From NCBI GenBank assembly GCA_934754655.1, contig CAKVIC010000013.1, positions 11,718 to 75,717 of the forward strand: 64,000 nucleotides of DNA, in the 5' to 3' direction. The notes under the pieces are model-generated. The model was given only the letters and a program-made list of their open reading frames with translations, was not told the origin of the DNA and did not search any database. This document shows, piece by piece, positions 42,098 to 50,339 of this stretch. Source of the DNA: an uncultured Candidatus Melainabacteria bacterium. GTDB lineage: Bacteria; Cyanobacteriota; Vampirovibrionia; Gastranaerophilales; Gastranaerophilaceae. The translations under genes and the position numbers were made by a program. The stretch's first letter is position 1; every line of letters starts with the position of its first letter.

Positions 42098-42607
42098 ATG
42101 AATTACAGACGATTATTTATTAAAGACGGATTAATTTTTCTTACTATAGTTACAAATAACAGAATTCCAATTTTAATTATAAACATTGAACTGTTAAAAC
42201 AATCATATCAAAATATTCTTAAACATTATAAATTTGATTTAATTGCATATTCAATTCAACCTGACCATATACATTGCATAATAAAACCGTTACATATTGA
42301 AGATTATTCTAAAATTGTAAAATCTTTTAAATATTCTTTCACTAAAAATTATAATGTCGGATTAGTAAATCCGACCTACAATAAATTATGGCAAAATAGA
42401 TTTTGGGAACATACTATAAGAAATGAAAACGATTTAAACAACCATTTGGATTATATTCATTACAATCCTGTAAAACATAATTTAGTCAAAAATGTAAAAG
42501 ATTGGAAATATTCATCTTTTCATAAATTTGTTGAGAATAATTTATATAATGGAAACTGGGGAAGTTCAACAGATATAGAAAATATCAAAAATTTGGATTT
42601 TGAATAA
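42098..42607 (+). CDS. REP-associated tyrosine transposase (RAYT, Y1/IS200-like)
   Basis: 169 residues from the ATG at 42098. HUH motif QPDHIHCII (His 56 and His 58), the catalytic Tyr region LDYIHYNPVKHNL near residue 118, and KLWQNRFWEHTIRNENDL, all typical of RAYTs, which bind and cut REP hairpins. The coding sequence includes an inverted copy of the upstream REP (42356-42379, encoding GLVNPTY). Intact length. Single-copy housekeeping-type transposase; last gene in the repeat-bounded segment. Confidence 0.9.
   Translation: MNYRRLFIKDGLIFLTIVTNNRIPILIINIELLKQSYQNILKHYKFDLIAYSIQPDHIHCIIKPLHIEDYSKIVKSFKYSFTKNYNVGLVNPTYNKLWQNRFWEHTIRNENDLNNHLDYIHYNPVKHNLVKNVKDWKYSSFHKFVENNLYNGNWGSSTDIENIKNLDFE
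42356..42379 (-). repeat. inverted REP copy inside the transposase gene
   Basis: Exact reverse complement of 42049-42072, in the middle of the RAYT reading frame. The two could pair over 280 nt, or mark an insertion that stayed in frame. Confidence 0.75.
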
Positions 42608-42654
42608 TACTCAATCTCGCTGTTTTTTCTTCTCAAATCGACTGTTCATTTACA

Positions 42655-42677
42655 AGTGCCTTATTTTAGAATATGAT
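42655..42677 (+). repeat. right copy of 23-bp direct repeat
   Basis: Identical to 39589-39611. The gap 42608-42789 contains nothing else recognised. Confidence 0.7.
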
Positions 42678-42789
42678 GCTACAATTTTATTAGAAAATGA
42701 TTTCATATATTTGATGGAATTTGTTTTAATTTTTTTTAAATGTAAATTTTAGTATAAGATGTTAGATTTAATGTGTAAGCAATATTATT

Positions 42790-43356
42790 TTATCCATTTT
42801 GATTAATTTCCTTAATAATTTTAGCTGGATTACCAGCTACTACAACATTATCCGGAATATCTTTTGTAACAACACTTCCTGCGCCAATAACTACGCCATT
42901 CCCAATTGTAACGCCGGCTAGGACAACGACATTTCCGCCAAACCAAACATCGTTACCAACTGTAATTGGTTTTGAATATTCTAAACCCTGATTTCTTGTT
43001 TTTGAACCAAGCGGATGAAGTGCGCAATAAAAACTGCAATTAGGGCCAACAAATACATTATCCCCAAATTTTACGTTGTTACAATCTAAAATTGTTAAAT
43101 TATGATTTGAATAAAAATTTTCACCAATCTCAATATTATAGCCATAATCACAAATAAAAGGTTGCTCAATTAAAAAATTTTCTTTTGTAGATTTTAAAAT
43201 TTGTTTTATTAAATTTTTTCGTTCATCTAATTTTTCTGGAGATAGTTGGTTGTGCAAATGACAAAGCTTTTTGCATTCTAATCGTTCTTGTTTAAGGGTT
43301 TCATCTTTGTCAGCATAGTATAATAAACCCTTTAGCATTTTCTCTTTTTCTTGCAT
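42790..43356 (-). CDS. maltose/galactoside O-acetyltransferase family protein
   Basis: 188 residues from the ATG at 43356 (GGAG 8 nt upstream; a GTG nine bases earlier is less likely). N-terminal Mac domain (EKMLKGLLYYADKDETL) and left-handed beta helix with hexapeptide repeats ending in IGAGSVVTKDIPDNVVVAGNPAK. The catalytic His lies in FYCALHPLG. Acetyl-CoA-dependent acetylation of a sugar, as in Maa or LacA; true acceptor unknown. Stands alone. Confidence 0.92.
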   Translation of the reverse strand: MQEKEKMLKGLLYYADKDETLKQERLECKKLCHLHNQLSPEKLDERKNLIKQILKSTKENFLIEQPFICDYGYNIEIGENFYSNHNLTILDCNNVKFGDNVFVGPNCSFYCALHPLGSKTRNQGLEYSKPITVGNDVWFGGNVVVLAGVTIGNGVVIGAGSVVTKDIPDNVVVAGNPAKIIKEINQNG

Positions 43357-43454
43357 TTTAAACACTCCATGATATTTAATAAATTTATTATATAGCAGAT
43401 TTATTTTAATTAATCAATTTGTGTTTAAATATTGGTGTTATAAACTTAGAGTAA

Positions 43455-44801
43455 TTAAGAGTCTTTTTTGATTTCTATATCAAAAATTTGTTTTCCTAAT
43501 AAATCCTTTGAGAATTTTTTTGAATAATTTATAAATCCTTCTGCCATTTTGTGTTCAGGAATTTCAAATTTATATTTTTTATCATTATTTTTTAATAAAT
43601 ATTTCTTTAGGTTGTTTTCAGAATCTGTAACGCTGATTGTTGTTTTATCATTGGTTGCGACAAGATATCTTAATGACAGTGAATACAGATATTCTTTGGT
43701 TCTTGTTAAAGTATTGCTAAACAGAGTATTATTTTCAAGACCTTGAACTTTTTTATAAAAATCTGTAATGTACGATTTTTCTATAACATTATCTACCTTA
43801 TTAGATACGATAGAAAGCATTCTTGGTACACCTAGTGCTGTGATTTCATCAGGCGTCATATTAAATTCTTTTGACAGTTTATTTAGCTTTTCTTTAAAAT
43901 TATCAAGATTTAAGTATAGCAAAATCGGTTGCGTTTTTATTAAATTAGCAAAATTTTTGTCATCGTATTTAAATAATTTTTTTAAATTTTCAATATTTTC
44001 TGATAGTTTTTCATTACTTAAACTTAAAAGTGTAGGTTGGCGGAAAATAGTTTTTTTGATATCCTCTTTATTAGTTTTTAAAATATTACACAATAAATCG
44101 ACTTTTTGTTCAATGGATTCGGGTTTTTTAGAAAGCAAGCTCGGATTGCGCTTTATTGCTAATTTTGATAATTCTTCAGGTGTACATTCAAAGATTGAAG
44201 AAATTTGTTGGATGTTTTTTAATATAGTTTCCGGTTTCATGTAAAATAATTGAGATTGAATTAAAGCAATTTTTACAAAATCTTTTTTATCAATATTTAA
44301 GTTTTTAGAAATTGTTCCGACGTTTTCTATTATTTTTTCCGGGTTTTGCATAATTAATGATGGATGCTTAGTTATTGATTTTACTAATGTTTTTTTAGGA
44401 ATATTTAGATTTTGTGAAAGTATTGTTAAATTGTTTTCCAAAGTTTCACTTTTCATAGAAAACAAGCCAATATTTTTTTTGATTAAATTGATAAAGTTTT
44501 TTTGTGTAATTCCAAGTAATTTAGCCTTAGTTTTTATGAAATTTTTTAATTCATCGGCGCTTAATTTGGCAACGATTGGGGCACGTTTTAATAATATTTC
44601 TCTTATTTCTTCAGTTTTGAATTGGGAACTAAATTTTTTTGATAAATTTATAACTTTTTTTTGTACTTCGGGTTGCTCAAAAACTTCAAGGTTTGTTTTT
44701 CGTTTTCTTTTTATTATTTTGGGCATTTGAGCTTTGAAATTTGTTTTAGTGTAGTTTGAAAAATTTAATTCATTATAATTTTTGATTGTGTAAATTTGCA
44801 T
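43455..44801 (-). CDS. mTERF-like helical repeat protein
   Basis: 448 residues from ATG 44801 (AAAGGGA 9 nt upstream; an earlier TTG is rejected). Residues about 70-340 form eight or so repeats of 35-37 residues with the pattern (K)xPxLLxxKPExIxxxVxxLxxxL, e.g. KHPSLIMQNPEKIIENVG, KRNPSLLSKKPESIEQKV and RQPTLLSLSNEKLSENIE. That is the mTERF motif (Pro at position 8, Leu-rich), otherwise known from organelle transcription factors of eukaryotes. A short N-terminus with TNFKAQMPK precedes, and the C-terminal 100 residues are mixed. Nucleic-acid-binding scaffold or host-directed effector; see findings. Confidence 0.7.
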   Translation of the reverse strand: MQIYTIKNYNELNFSNYTKTNFKAQMPKIIKRKRKTNLEVFEQPEVQKKVINLSKKFSSQFKTEEIREILLKRAPIVAKLSADELKNFIKTKAKLLGITQKNFINLIKKNIGLFSMKSETLENNLTILSQNLNIPKKTLVKSITKHPSLIMQNPEKIIENVGTISKNLNIDKKDFVKIALIQSQLFYMKPETILKNIQQISSIFECTPEELSKLAIKRNPSLLSKKPESIEQKVDLLCNILKTNKEDIKKTIFRQPTLLSLSNEKLSENIENLKKLFKYDDKNFANLIKTQPILLYLNLDNFKEKLNKLSKEFNMTPDEITALGVPRMLSIVSNKVDNVIEKSYITDFYKKVQGLENNTLFSNTLTRTKEYLYSLSLRYLVATNDKTTISVTDSENNLKKYLLKNNDKKYKFEIPEHKMAEGFINYSKKFSKDLLGKQIFDIEIKKDS

Positions 44802-45017
44802 GACAATATATCCCTTTATCTTTTTTGATATCAAGGTGCGTAAAAATTTTTCTTGCTAATTTAGAAAAATATATTTACAAAATTTAATAATATGAAAAGA
44901 TATGAAATAAAAAAATGAAAATTTGATTGATAATAGGTGCGAAAATGTTTGGAAGAAAATCATTACGAAAATTTTAATAGAGTTGTGTTTAAAAATAGAA
45001 TTCACAAATTCTCAAAA

Positions 45018-45230
45018 TTGTAAATTTTTGTAAACAAAAGGGTTGAAAAATTGTACTTTTTACGCTTATTAGCTTGACTCTATTTATTGATGATGTACGA
45101 TGTTATAACATGCTTATTGTATATGGGATAGTTATGCCCAAAAATCACTAGATTGATGCAAATAAGCTGTATGACAAGTTATAAATATAATTTCAAAATT
45201 TAATAAAAAAGTTTATAGAGCGTACATCAT
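45018..45230 (+). promoter_or_regulatory. rpoB leader region
   Basis: Gap 44802-45251 has no gene. TGTAAA (about 45020) and TGTAAA (about 45030) at 10-bp pitch; a TTGACT at 45074-45079 with weak TACGAT at 45096-45101 is a possible promoter. ATGATGTACG (45090-45099) is exactly complementary to CGTACATCAT (45221-45230), so the leader could close into a long-range stem or hold two operators. GAGGT precedes the rpoB ATG. Confidence 0.45.
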
Positions 45231-45251
45231 TAGAATAGATGAGGTGAATTA

Positions 45252-48200
45252 ATGTCAACAAAATATGCAAAAAGAGTAACGCCGATGGGTATTCCAAATA
45301 CCAGATTGGATGATTTACCGGATTTAATTGACGTGCAAAAAAAATCTTTTGAATGGTTTTTAAAAGAAGGTTTAAAAGAAGAACTTCTTGCGTTTTCTCC
45401 GGTTAAAGATTATACAGGACGTTTAGAGTTGCACTTCTTGCCTAATTACACATTCGACAATGCTAAATATACTGTCGAAGAAGCAAGAATCCATGATACA
45501 ACTTATGCAAAACAATTACGTGTAATGGTTAGACTTGTTAACCGTGATAGCGGTGAAATCAAAGAACAAGAAGTTTATATCGGTGATATTCCGACTATGA
45601 CTGATAAAGGTACGTTTATCGTAAATGGTGCAGAACGTGTTATTGTTTCGCAAATCGTTCGTTCACCAGGTGTTTACTTCAAAAGAGATATTTCACCAAC
45701 CGGTAAAAGGTTATATAATGCGACAATCATCCCTAACAGAGGTGCTTGGTTGAAAATTGAAACAGATTCTAACGATATTATTTACGTTAAAATCGATAAA
45801 AATAGAAAAATCCTTGCTACAACATTATTGAAAGCAATGGGTATTACAGTTTCTGAAATGGAATCATTGTTTACTCACTTTGAATTCTTGAAAAAGACTT
45901 TGGATAAGGATTTAACAGAAACGACAGATGATGCGTTGATTGATTTATATAAAAAATTACGTCCGGGAGATCCTGCATCAGCTCAAGGCGGACGTCAAAT
46001 TCTTGAATCAAGATTCTTTGACGACAAAAAATACGACATTGGTCGTGTAGGTCGTTATAAATTAAATAAAAAATTGAACTTGAATATTCCTAAAAATCCT
46101 AGAACTTTGACAGTTCAAGATATTGTTGCATCAATTGAATATTTGATTAACTTAACTTATGATGAAGGTTCATTGGATGATATTGACCACTTAGGTAACA
46201 GAAGAATTCGTTCAGTTGGTGAATTGTTGCAAAACCAATTCAGAGTTGGGCTTTCAAGAATTGAAAGAATTGTTAAAGAAAGAATGACACTTCAAGATTC
46301 AGAAACTTTGACACCTTTGAACTTGTTAAATACAAAACCGTTGGTTGCTTCATTGAAGGAATTCTTTGGTAGTTCACAATTGTCACAGTTCATGGATCAA
46401 ATCAATCCATTAGCTGAATTAACTCACAAAAGACGTATTTCAGCATTAGGACCTGGCGGTTTGCAAAGAGAAAGAGCTGGTTTTGCGGTTCGTGATATTC
46501 ACCCTTCTCACTACGGTCGTATTTGTCCGATAGAAACTCCGGAAGGTCCAAACGCAGGTTTGATAGGTTCATTAGCAACTCACGCGAGAGTTAATGATTA
46601 TGGCTTTATTGAATCTCCATTCTTTGTAGTTAAAGATGGTGTTGTAACAGATGAAGTTGTTTATATGACAGCTGACGAAGATGAAAATTATCGTTGTGCT
46701 CCAGCGGACGTTCAATTGAACAAGGATAATACTTTTAAAGATGCGCAAGTTCCGGTACGTTATCGTTCAGAATTTATTATGTGCGAATCTTCAAAGGTTG
46801 ACTTTGTGGGTGTTTGCCCTATTCAGATTATTTCTGTTGCGACATCTATGATTCCGTTTATTGAACACGATGACGCAAACCGTGCATTGATGGGTTCAAA
46901 CATGCAACGTCAATCAGTTCCGTTGTTAATAACAGAAAGACCTGTTGTTGGTACTGGTATGGAAAGAAGTGTTGCAAAAGACTCTGGAATGGTAGTTTGT
47001 GCAAAATGTGACGGTGTTGTTGAAAGAGTTGTTGGTGAAGAAATTATTATCAGAGATCAAAACGGTAAACAACATTTACACACATTGATGAAATATGTTC
47101 GTTCAAACCAAGATACTTGTATTAACCAAAAGCCAATCGTTAATGAAGGTGATAAAGTTAAAGCAGGTGATGTAATCGCGGATGGTGCTTCGACCAGTTG
47201 TGGTGAACTTTCAATTGGTAAAAACATTTTAGTTGCTTATATGCCTTGGGAAGGATATAACTTCGAGGATGCTATTTTACTTTCTGAAAGATGCGTTCAT
47301 GATGACATATTTACATCTGTTCACATTGAAAAGTTAGAAATTGATGCTAGACAAACTAAACTTGGACCAGAAGAAATTACTCGTGAAATTCCAAATGTTT
47401 CAGAAGAAGCTTTAAGACATTTGGATGAACGTGGTATTGTTCGTATTGGTGCAAGAGTTTATGCAGATGACATTTTGGTAGGTAAAGTTACACCAAAAGG
47501 TGAAAGCGAACATCCGCCAGAAGAAAAATTGTTAAGAGCAATCTTTGCTGAAAAAGCAAGAGATGTTAAAGATAATTCATTAAGAGTGCCTCATGGAGAA
47601 GGTGGTAGAGTTCTTGATGTTAAGGTATTTGACAGAGAAAAAGGCGATGAATTGCCACCTGGAGCAAATACTGTAATCAGAGTTTATATCGCTCAAAAAC
47701 GTAAGGTATCAGTTGGTGATAAACTTTCAGGTCGCCACGGTAACAAAGGTATTGTTTCAAGAATTCTTCCAAAAGAAGATATGCCATTCTTGCCGGACGG
47801 AACTCCTGTTGATATAGTTTTGAATCCGCTAGGTGTACCTTCTCGTATGAACGTGGGACAAACTTATGAATGCTTATTAGGTTTGGCTGCTTATTTAACA
47901 GGCGAACACTATGAAGCACCTGCTTTTGATGAAAGATATGGTGACAATCAATCTGAAATCGCAACAAAAGCAGAACTTTTAAGAGGCATTAAAGAATCTG
48001 GCTGTGATTGGGTAAGAGAAGACGGTAAGGTTTACTTAATTGATGGTAGAACCGGTGAACCGTTTGATCAACCAATTGCTGTAGGTTTATCATATATTCT
48101 AAAACTTGTTCACCTTGTTGATGACAAGATTCACGCTCGTTCAACAGGTCCTTACTCATTAGTAACTCAACAACCTTTAGGTGGTAAGGCTCAATTCGGT

Positions 48201-48566
48201 GGACAAAGGTTTGGAGAAATGGAAGTATGGGCATTAGAAGCTTATGGTGCTGCTTATACTCTTCAAGAAATGTTAACAATCAAGTCTGATGATGTTAACG
48301 GACGTAACAGAGCTTATGAAGCTATTGTTAAGGGGGATAATATTCCTAGACCTGGTATTCCGGAATCATTCAAGGTACTTGTAAGAGAATTACAAAGTAT
48401 CGGTCTTGATATAACAGTTGCGAAGAAGAATGGCACAGAAGTTGATTTGATGACTGATATTGAAGATTTACGCAAAGCTGCGCCAAAAAGAACTTTATCA
48501 GATATTGATTCAGAGTTATTAAATATTAATTTCTTTGATACTTCAACAACTATGGGCGAAATATAA
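45252..48566 (+). CDS. rpoB: DNA-directed RNA polymerase subunit beta
   Basis: 1104 residues, cyanobacterial size. Recognisable: the N-terminal lobe VYFKRDISPTGK, the rifampicin region FGSSQLSQFMDQINPLAELTHKRRISALGPGGL, GDKLSGRHGNKG in the Mg/NTP area, and the C-terminal GGQRFGEMEVWALEAYGA. In cluster 2, the residues S/D/H/R/S (SQFMDQ, HKRRIS) look wild-type, so no rifampicin resistance mutation is evident. Heads rpoB-rpoC1-rpoC2, with 12 bp to rpoC1. Confidence 0.98.
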   Translation: MSTKYAKRVTPMGIPNTRLDDLPDLIDVQKKSFEWFLKEGLKEELLAFSPVKDYTGRLELHFLPNYTFDNAKYTVEEARIHDTTYAKQLRVMVRLVNRDSGEIKEQEVYIGDIPTMTDKGTFIVNGAERVIVSQIVRSPGVYFKRDISPTGKRLYNATIIPNRGAWLKIETDSNDIIYVKIDKNRKILATTLLKAMGITVSEMESLFTHFEFLKKTLDKDLTETTDDALIDLYKKLRPGDPASAQGGRQILESRFFDDKKYDIGRVGRYKLNKKLNLNIPKNPRTLTVQDIVASIEYLINLTYDEGSLDDIDHLGNRRIRSVGELLQNQFRVGLSRIERIVKERMTLQDSETLTPLNLLNTKPLVASLKEFFGSSQLSQFMDQINPLAELTHKRRISALGPGGLQRERAGFAVRDIHPSHYGRICPIETPEGPNAGLIGSLATHARVNDYGFIESPFFVVKDGVVTDEVVYMTADEDENYRCAPADVQLNKDNTFKDAQVPVRYRSEFIMCESSKVDFVGVCPIQIISVATSMIPFIEHDDANRALMGSNMQRQSVPLLITERPVVGTGMERSVAKDSGMVVCAKCDGVVERVVGEEIIIRDQNGKQHLHTLMKYVRSNQDTCINQKPIVNEGDKVKAGDVIADGASTSCGELSIGKNILVAYMPWEGYNFEDAILLSERCVHDDIFTSVHIEKLEIDARQTKLGPEEITREIPNVSEEALRHLDERGIVRIGARVYADDILVGKVTPKGESEHPPEEKLLRAIFAEKARDVKDNSLRVPHGEGGRVLDVKVFDREKGDELPPGANTVIRVYIAQKRKVSVGDKLSGRHGNKGIVSRILPKEDMPFLPDGTPVDIVLNPLGVPSRMNVGQTYECLLGLAAYLTGEHYEAPAFDERYGDNQSEIATKAELLRGIKESGCDWVREDGKVYLIDGRTGEPFDQPIAVGLSYILKLVHLVDDKIHARSTGPYSLVTQQPLGGKAQFGGQRFGEMEVWALEAYGAAYTLQEMLTIKSDDVNGRNRAYEAIVKGDNIPRPGIPESFKVLVRELQSIGLDITVAKKNGTEVDLMTDIEDLRKAAPKRTLSDIDSELLNINFFDTSTTMGEI

Positions 48567-48578
48567 GGAGAATTAAAA

Positions 48579-50288
48579 TTGTCTACAAGTATTGATTATT
48601 TCGATTATATACGTATAAGCATCGCTTCACCAGAAAGAATCTTGAAGTGGTCATACGGTGAGGTTACAAAACCAGAAACTATTAACTATAGAACTTTAAA
48701 ACCTGAAAGAGATGGTTTATTCTGCGAAAGAATTTTTGGGCCTACAAAGGACTGGGAATGTTATTGCGGAAAATATAAAAGAGTTCGTCACAAAGGCATT
48801 ATTTGTGAAAGATGTGGTGTTGAAGTTACTGATTCAAAAGTAAGACGTCACAGAATGGGGCACATTAAATTAGCGGCTCCTGTTTCTCACATTTGGTTTT
48901 TGAAAGGTATTCCATCATATTTAGGTTTACTTTTGGACATGACTCTTAAAGATTTAGAGCAAGTTATTTACTTTAATAACTATGTTGTAATTGATCCTGC
49001 GGATAGTGATTTCAAAAAATTCCAACTTTTAAGTGAAGAAGAATATGAAGATTATATTATGGAGCATGAAGACTCTAAACTTGAAGTTGGTATAGGTGCA
49101 GAAGCTATTCAAAAGCTTTTGGGTGAAATCAATACCAAAGAATTGGCTGAAGAAATTAGAACAGAATTGTCAAATGGTGTAAATTCTGTTCAAAGAAAAG
49201 GTAAATTAATCAAGAGATTAAGATTATTGGATTCTTTGATTTCTTCAGAAACTGAACCAACTTGGATGATTATGGATGTACTTCCTGTAACACCACCAGA
49301 TTTAAGACCAATGGTTCAATTGGATGGTGGCAGATTTGCTACTTCTGATTTGAACGATTTATATAGACGTGTAATTAACAGAAACAATCGTTTACAAAGA
49401 TTGTTAGAAATGGGCGCACCTGAAATTATTGTAAGAAACGAAAAACGTATGTTACAAGAAGCTGTTGATGCCTTAATTGATAATGGCAGACGTGGTAGAA
49501 CGGTTGTAGGCCCTAATAATAGAGCGTTAAAATCGTTATCTAACATTATTGAAGGTAAACAAGGTCGTTTCCGTCAAAACTTGTTAGGTAAACGTGTTGA
49601 CTATTCAGGTCGTTCTGTTATTGTTGTTGGTCCAACTTTAAAATTGAATCAATGTGGTTTGCCAAAAGAAATGGCAATAGAATTATTTAAGCCATTTGTT
49701 GTAAACAAACTTATCGAAAAAGGTTATGTTCAAAACATTAAATCAGCTAAGAAAATGATAGAGCGTTCTGACGCAAAAGTTTGGGATATATTAGAGGAAA
49801 TTATTGACGGACATCCGGTTATGTTGAACCGTGCTCCAACTTTGCACAGATTAGGTATTCAAGCTTTTGAACCTAAGTTGGTAGAGGGTAGAGCTATTCA
49901 ACTTCACCCATTGGTATGTACAGCATTCAACGCTGACTTCGATGGTGACCAAATGGCTGTTCACGTTCCTTTGTCAATTGAAGCTCAAACAGAAGCAAGA
50001 TTGTTGATGTTAGCGACAAACAACATCTTGGCTCCGGCAAACGGTAAACCTATTATTACTCACTCTCAAGATATGGTTTTAGGACTTTATTATTTAACAA
50101 TTATTAAAGATCCTGAACAAGCAGTGAAAGGTTATTTCTATAGCTTTGCAGATGCAATTTCAGCATTAGAGGCTAGAGTTATTACAATTCACGATAAGAT
50201 TGTTGTACGTGATGATAAAGGTAAGAGAATAGAAACTACTGTTGGTAGAATTATATTCAATGAAGCTTTGAGAAAAGCTTTAGCGTAG
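48579..50288 (+). CDS. rpoC1: RNA polymerase subunit gamma (beta-prime N-terminal part)
   Basis: 569 residues from a TTG start with AAGGAG 8 nt upstream. Contains the zinc site CYCGKYKRVRHKGIICERCGVEV, the rudder/lid area and the catalytic NADFDGDQMAVH with three Asp. It ends at TTVGRIIFNEALRKALA, where cyanobacterial RpoC1 also ends. The split into two genes is diagnostic of the cyanobacteria-Melainabacteria lineage; the 51-bp gap before rpoC2 has a new ribosome site, so it is not a frameshift. Confidence 0.97.
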   Translation: MSTSIDYFDYIRISIASPERILKWSYGEVTKPETINYRTLKPERDGLFCERIFGPTKDWECYCGKYKRVRHKGIICERCGVEVTDSKVRRHRMGHIKLAAPVSHIWFLKGIPSYLGLLLDMTLKDLEQVIYFNNYVVIDPADSDFKKFQLLSEEEYEDYIMEHEDSKLEVGIGAEAIQKLLGEINTKELAEEIRTELSNGVNSVQRKGKLIKRLRLLDSLISSETEPTWMIMDVLPVTPPDLRPMVQLDGGRFATSDLNDLYRRVINRNNRLQRLLEMGAPEIIVRNEKRMLQEAVDALIDNGRRGRTVVGPNNRALKSLSNIIEGKQGRFRQNLLGKRVDYSGRSVIVVGPTLKLNQCGLPKEMAIELFKPFVVNKLIEKGYVQNIKSAKKMIERSDAKVWDILEEIIDGHPVMLNRAPTLHRLGIQAFEPKLVEGRAIQLHPLVCTAFNADFDGDQMAVHVPLSIEAQTEARLLMLATNNILAPANGKPIITHSQDMVLGLYYLTIIKDPEQAVKGYFYSFADAISALEARVITIHDKIVVRDDKGKRIETTVGRIIFNEALRKALA

Positions 50289-50339
50289 TGAAAATAGGGA
50301 TAGCCTAATTAAAAAATAGTAATTGAGGAAAATAAAGAT

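Noticed and set aside
47677..48279. Long open frames on the minus strand inside rpoB
   Set aside because: They mirror the codon bias of the real rpoB frame, have no ribosome sites and encode no recognisable protein.
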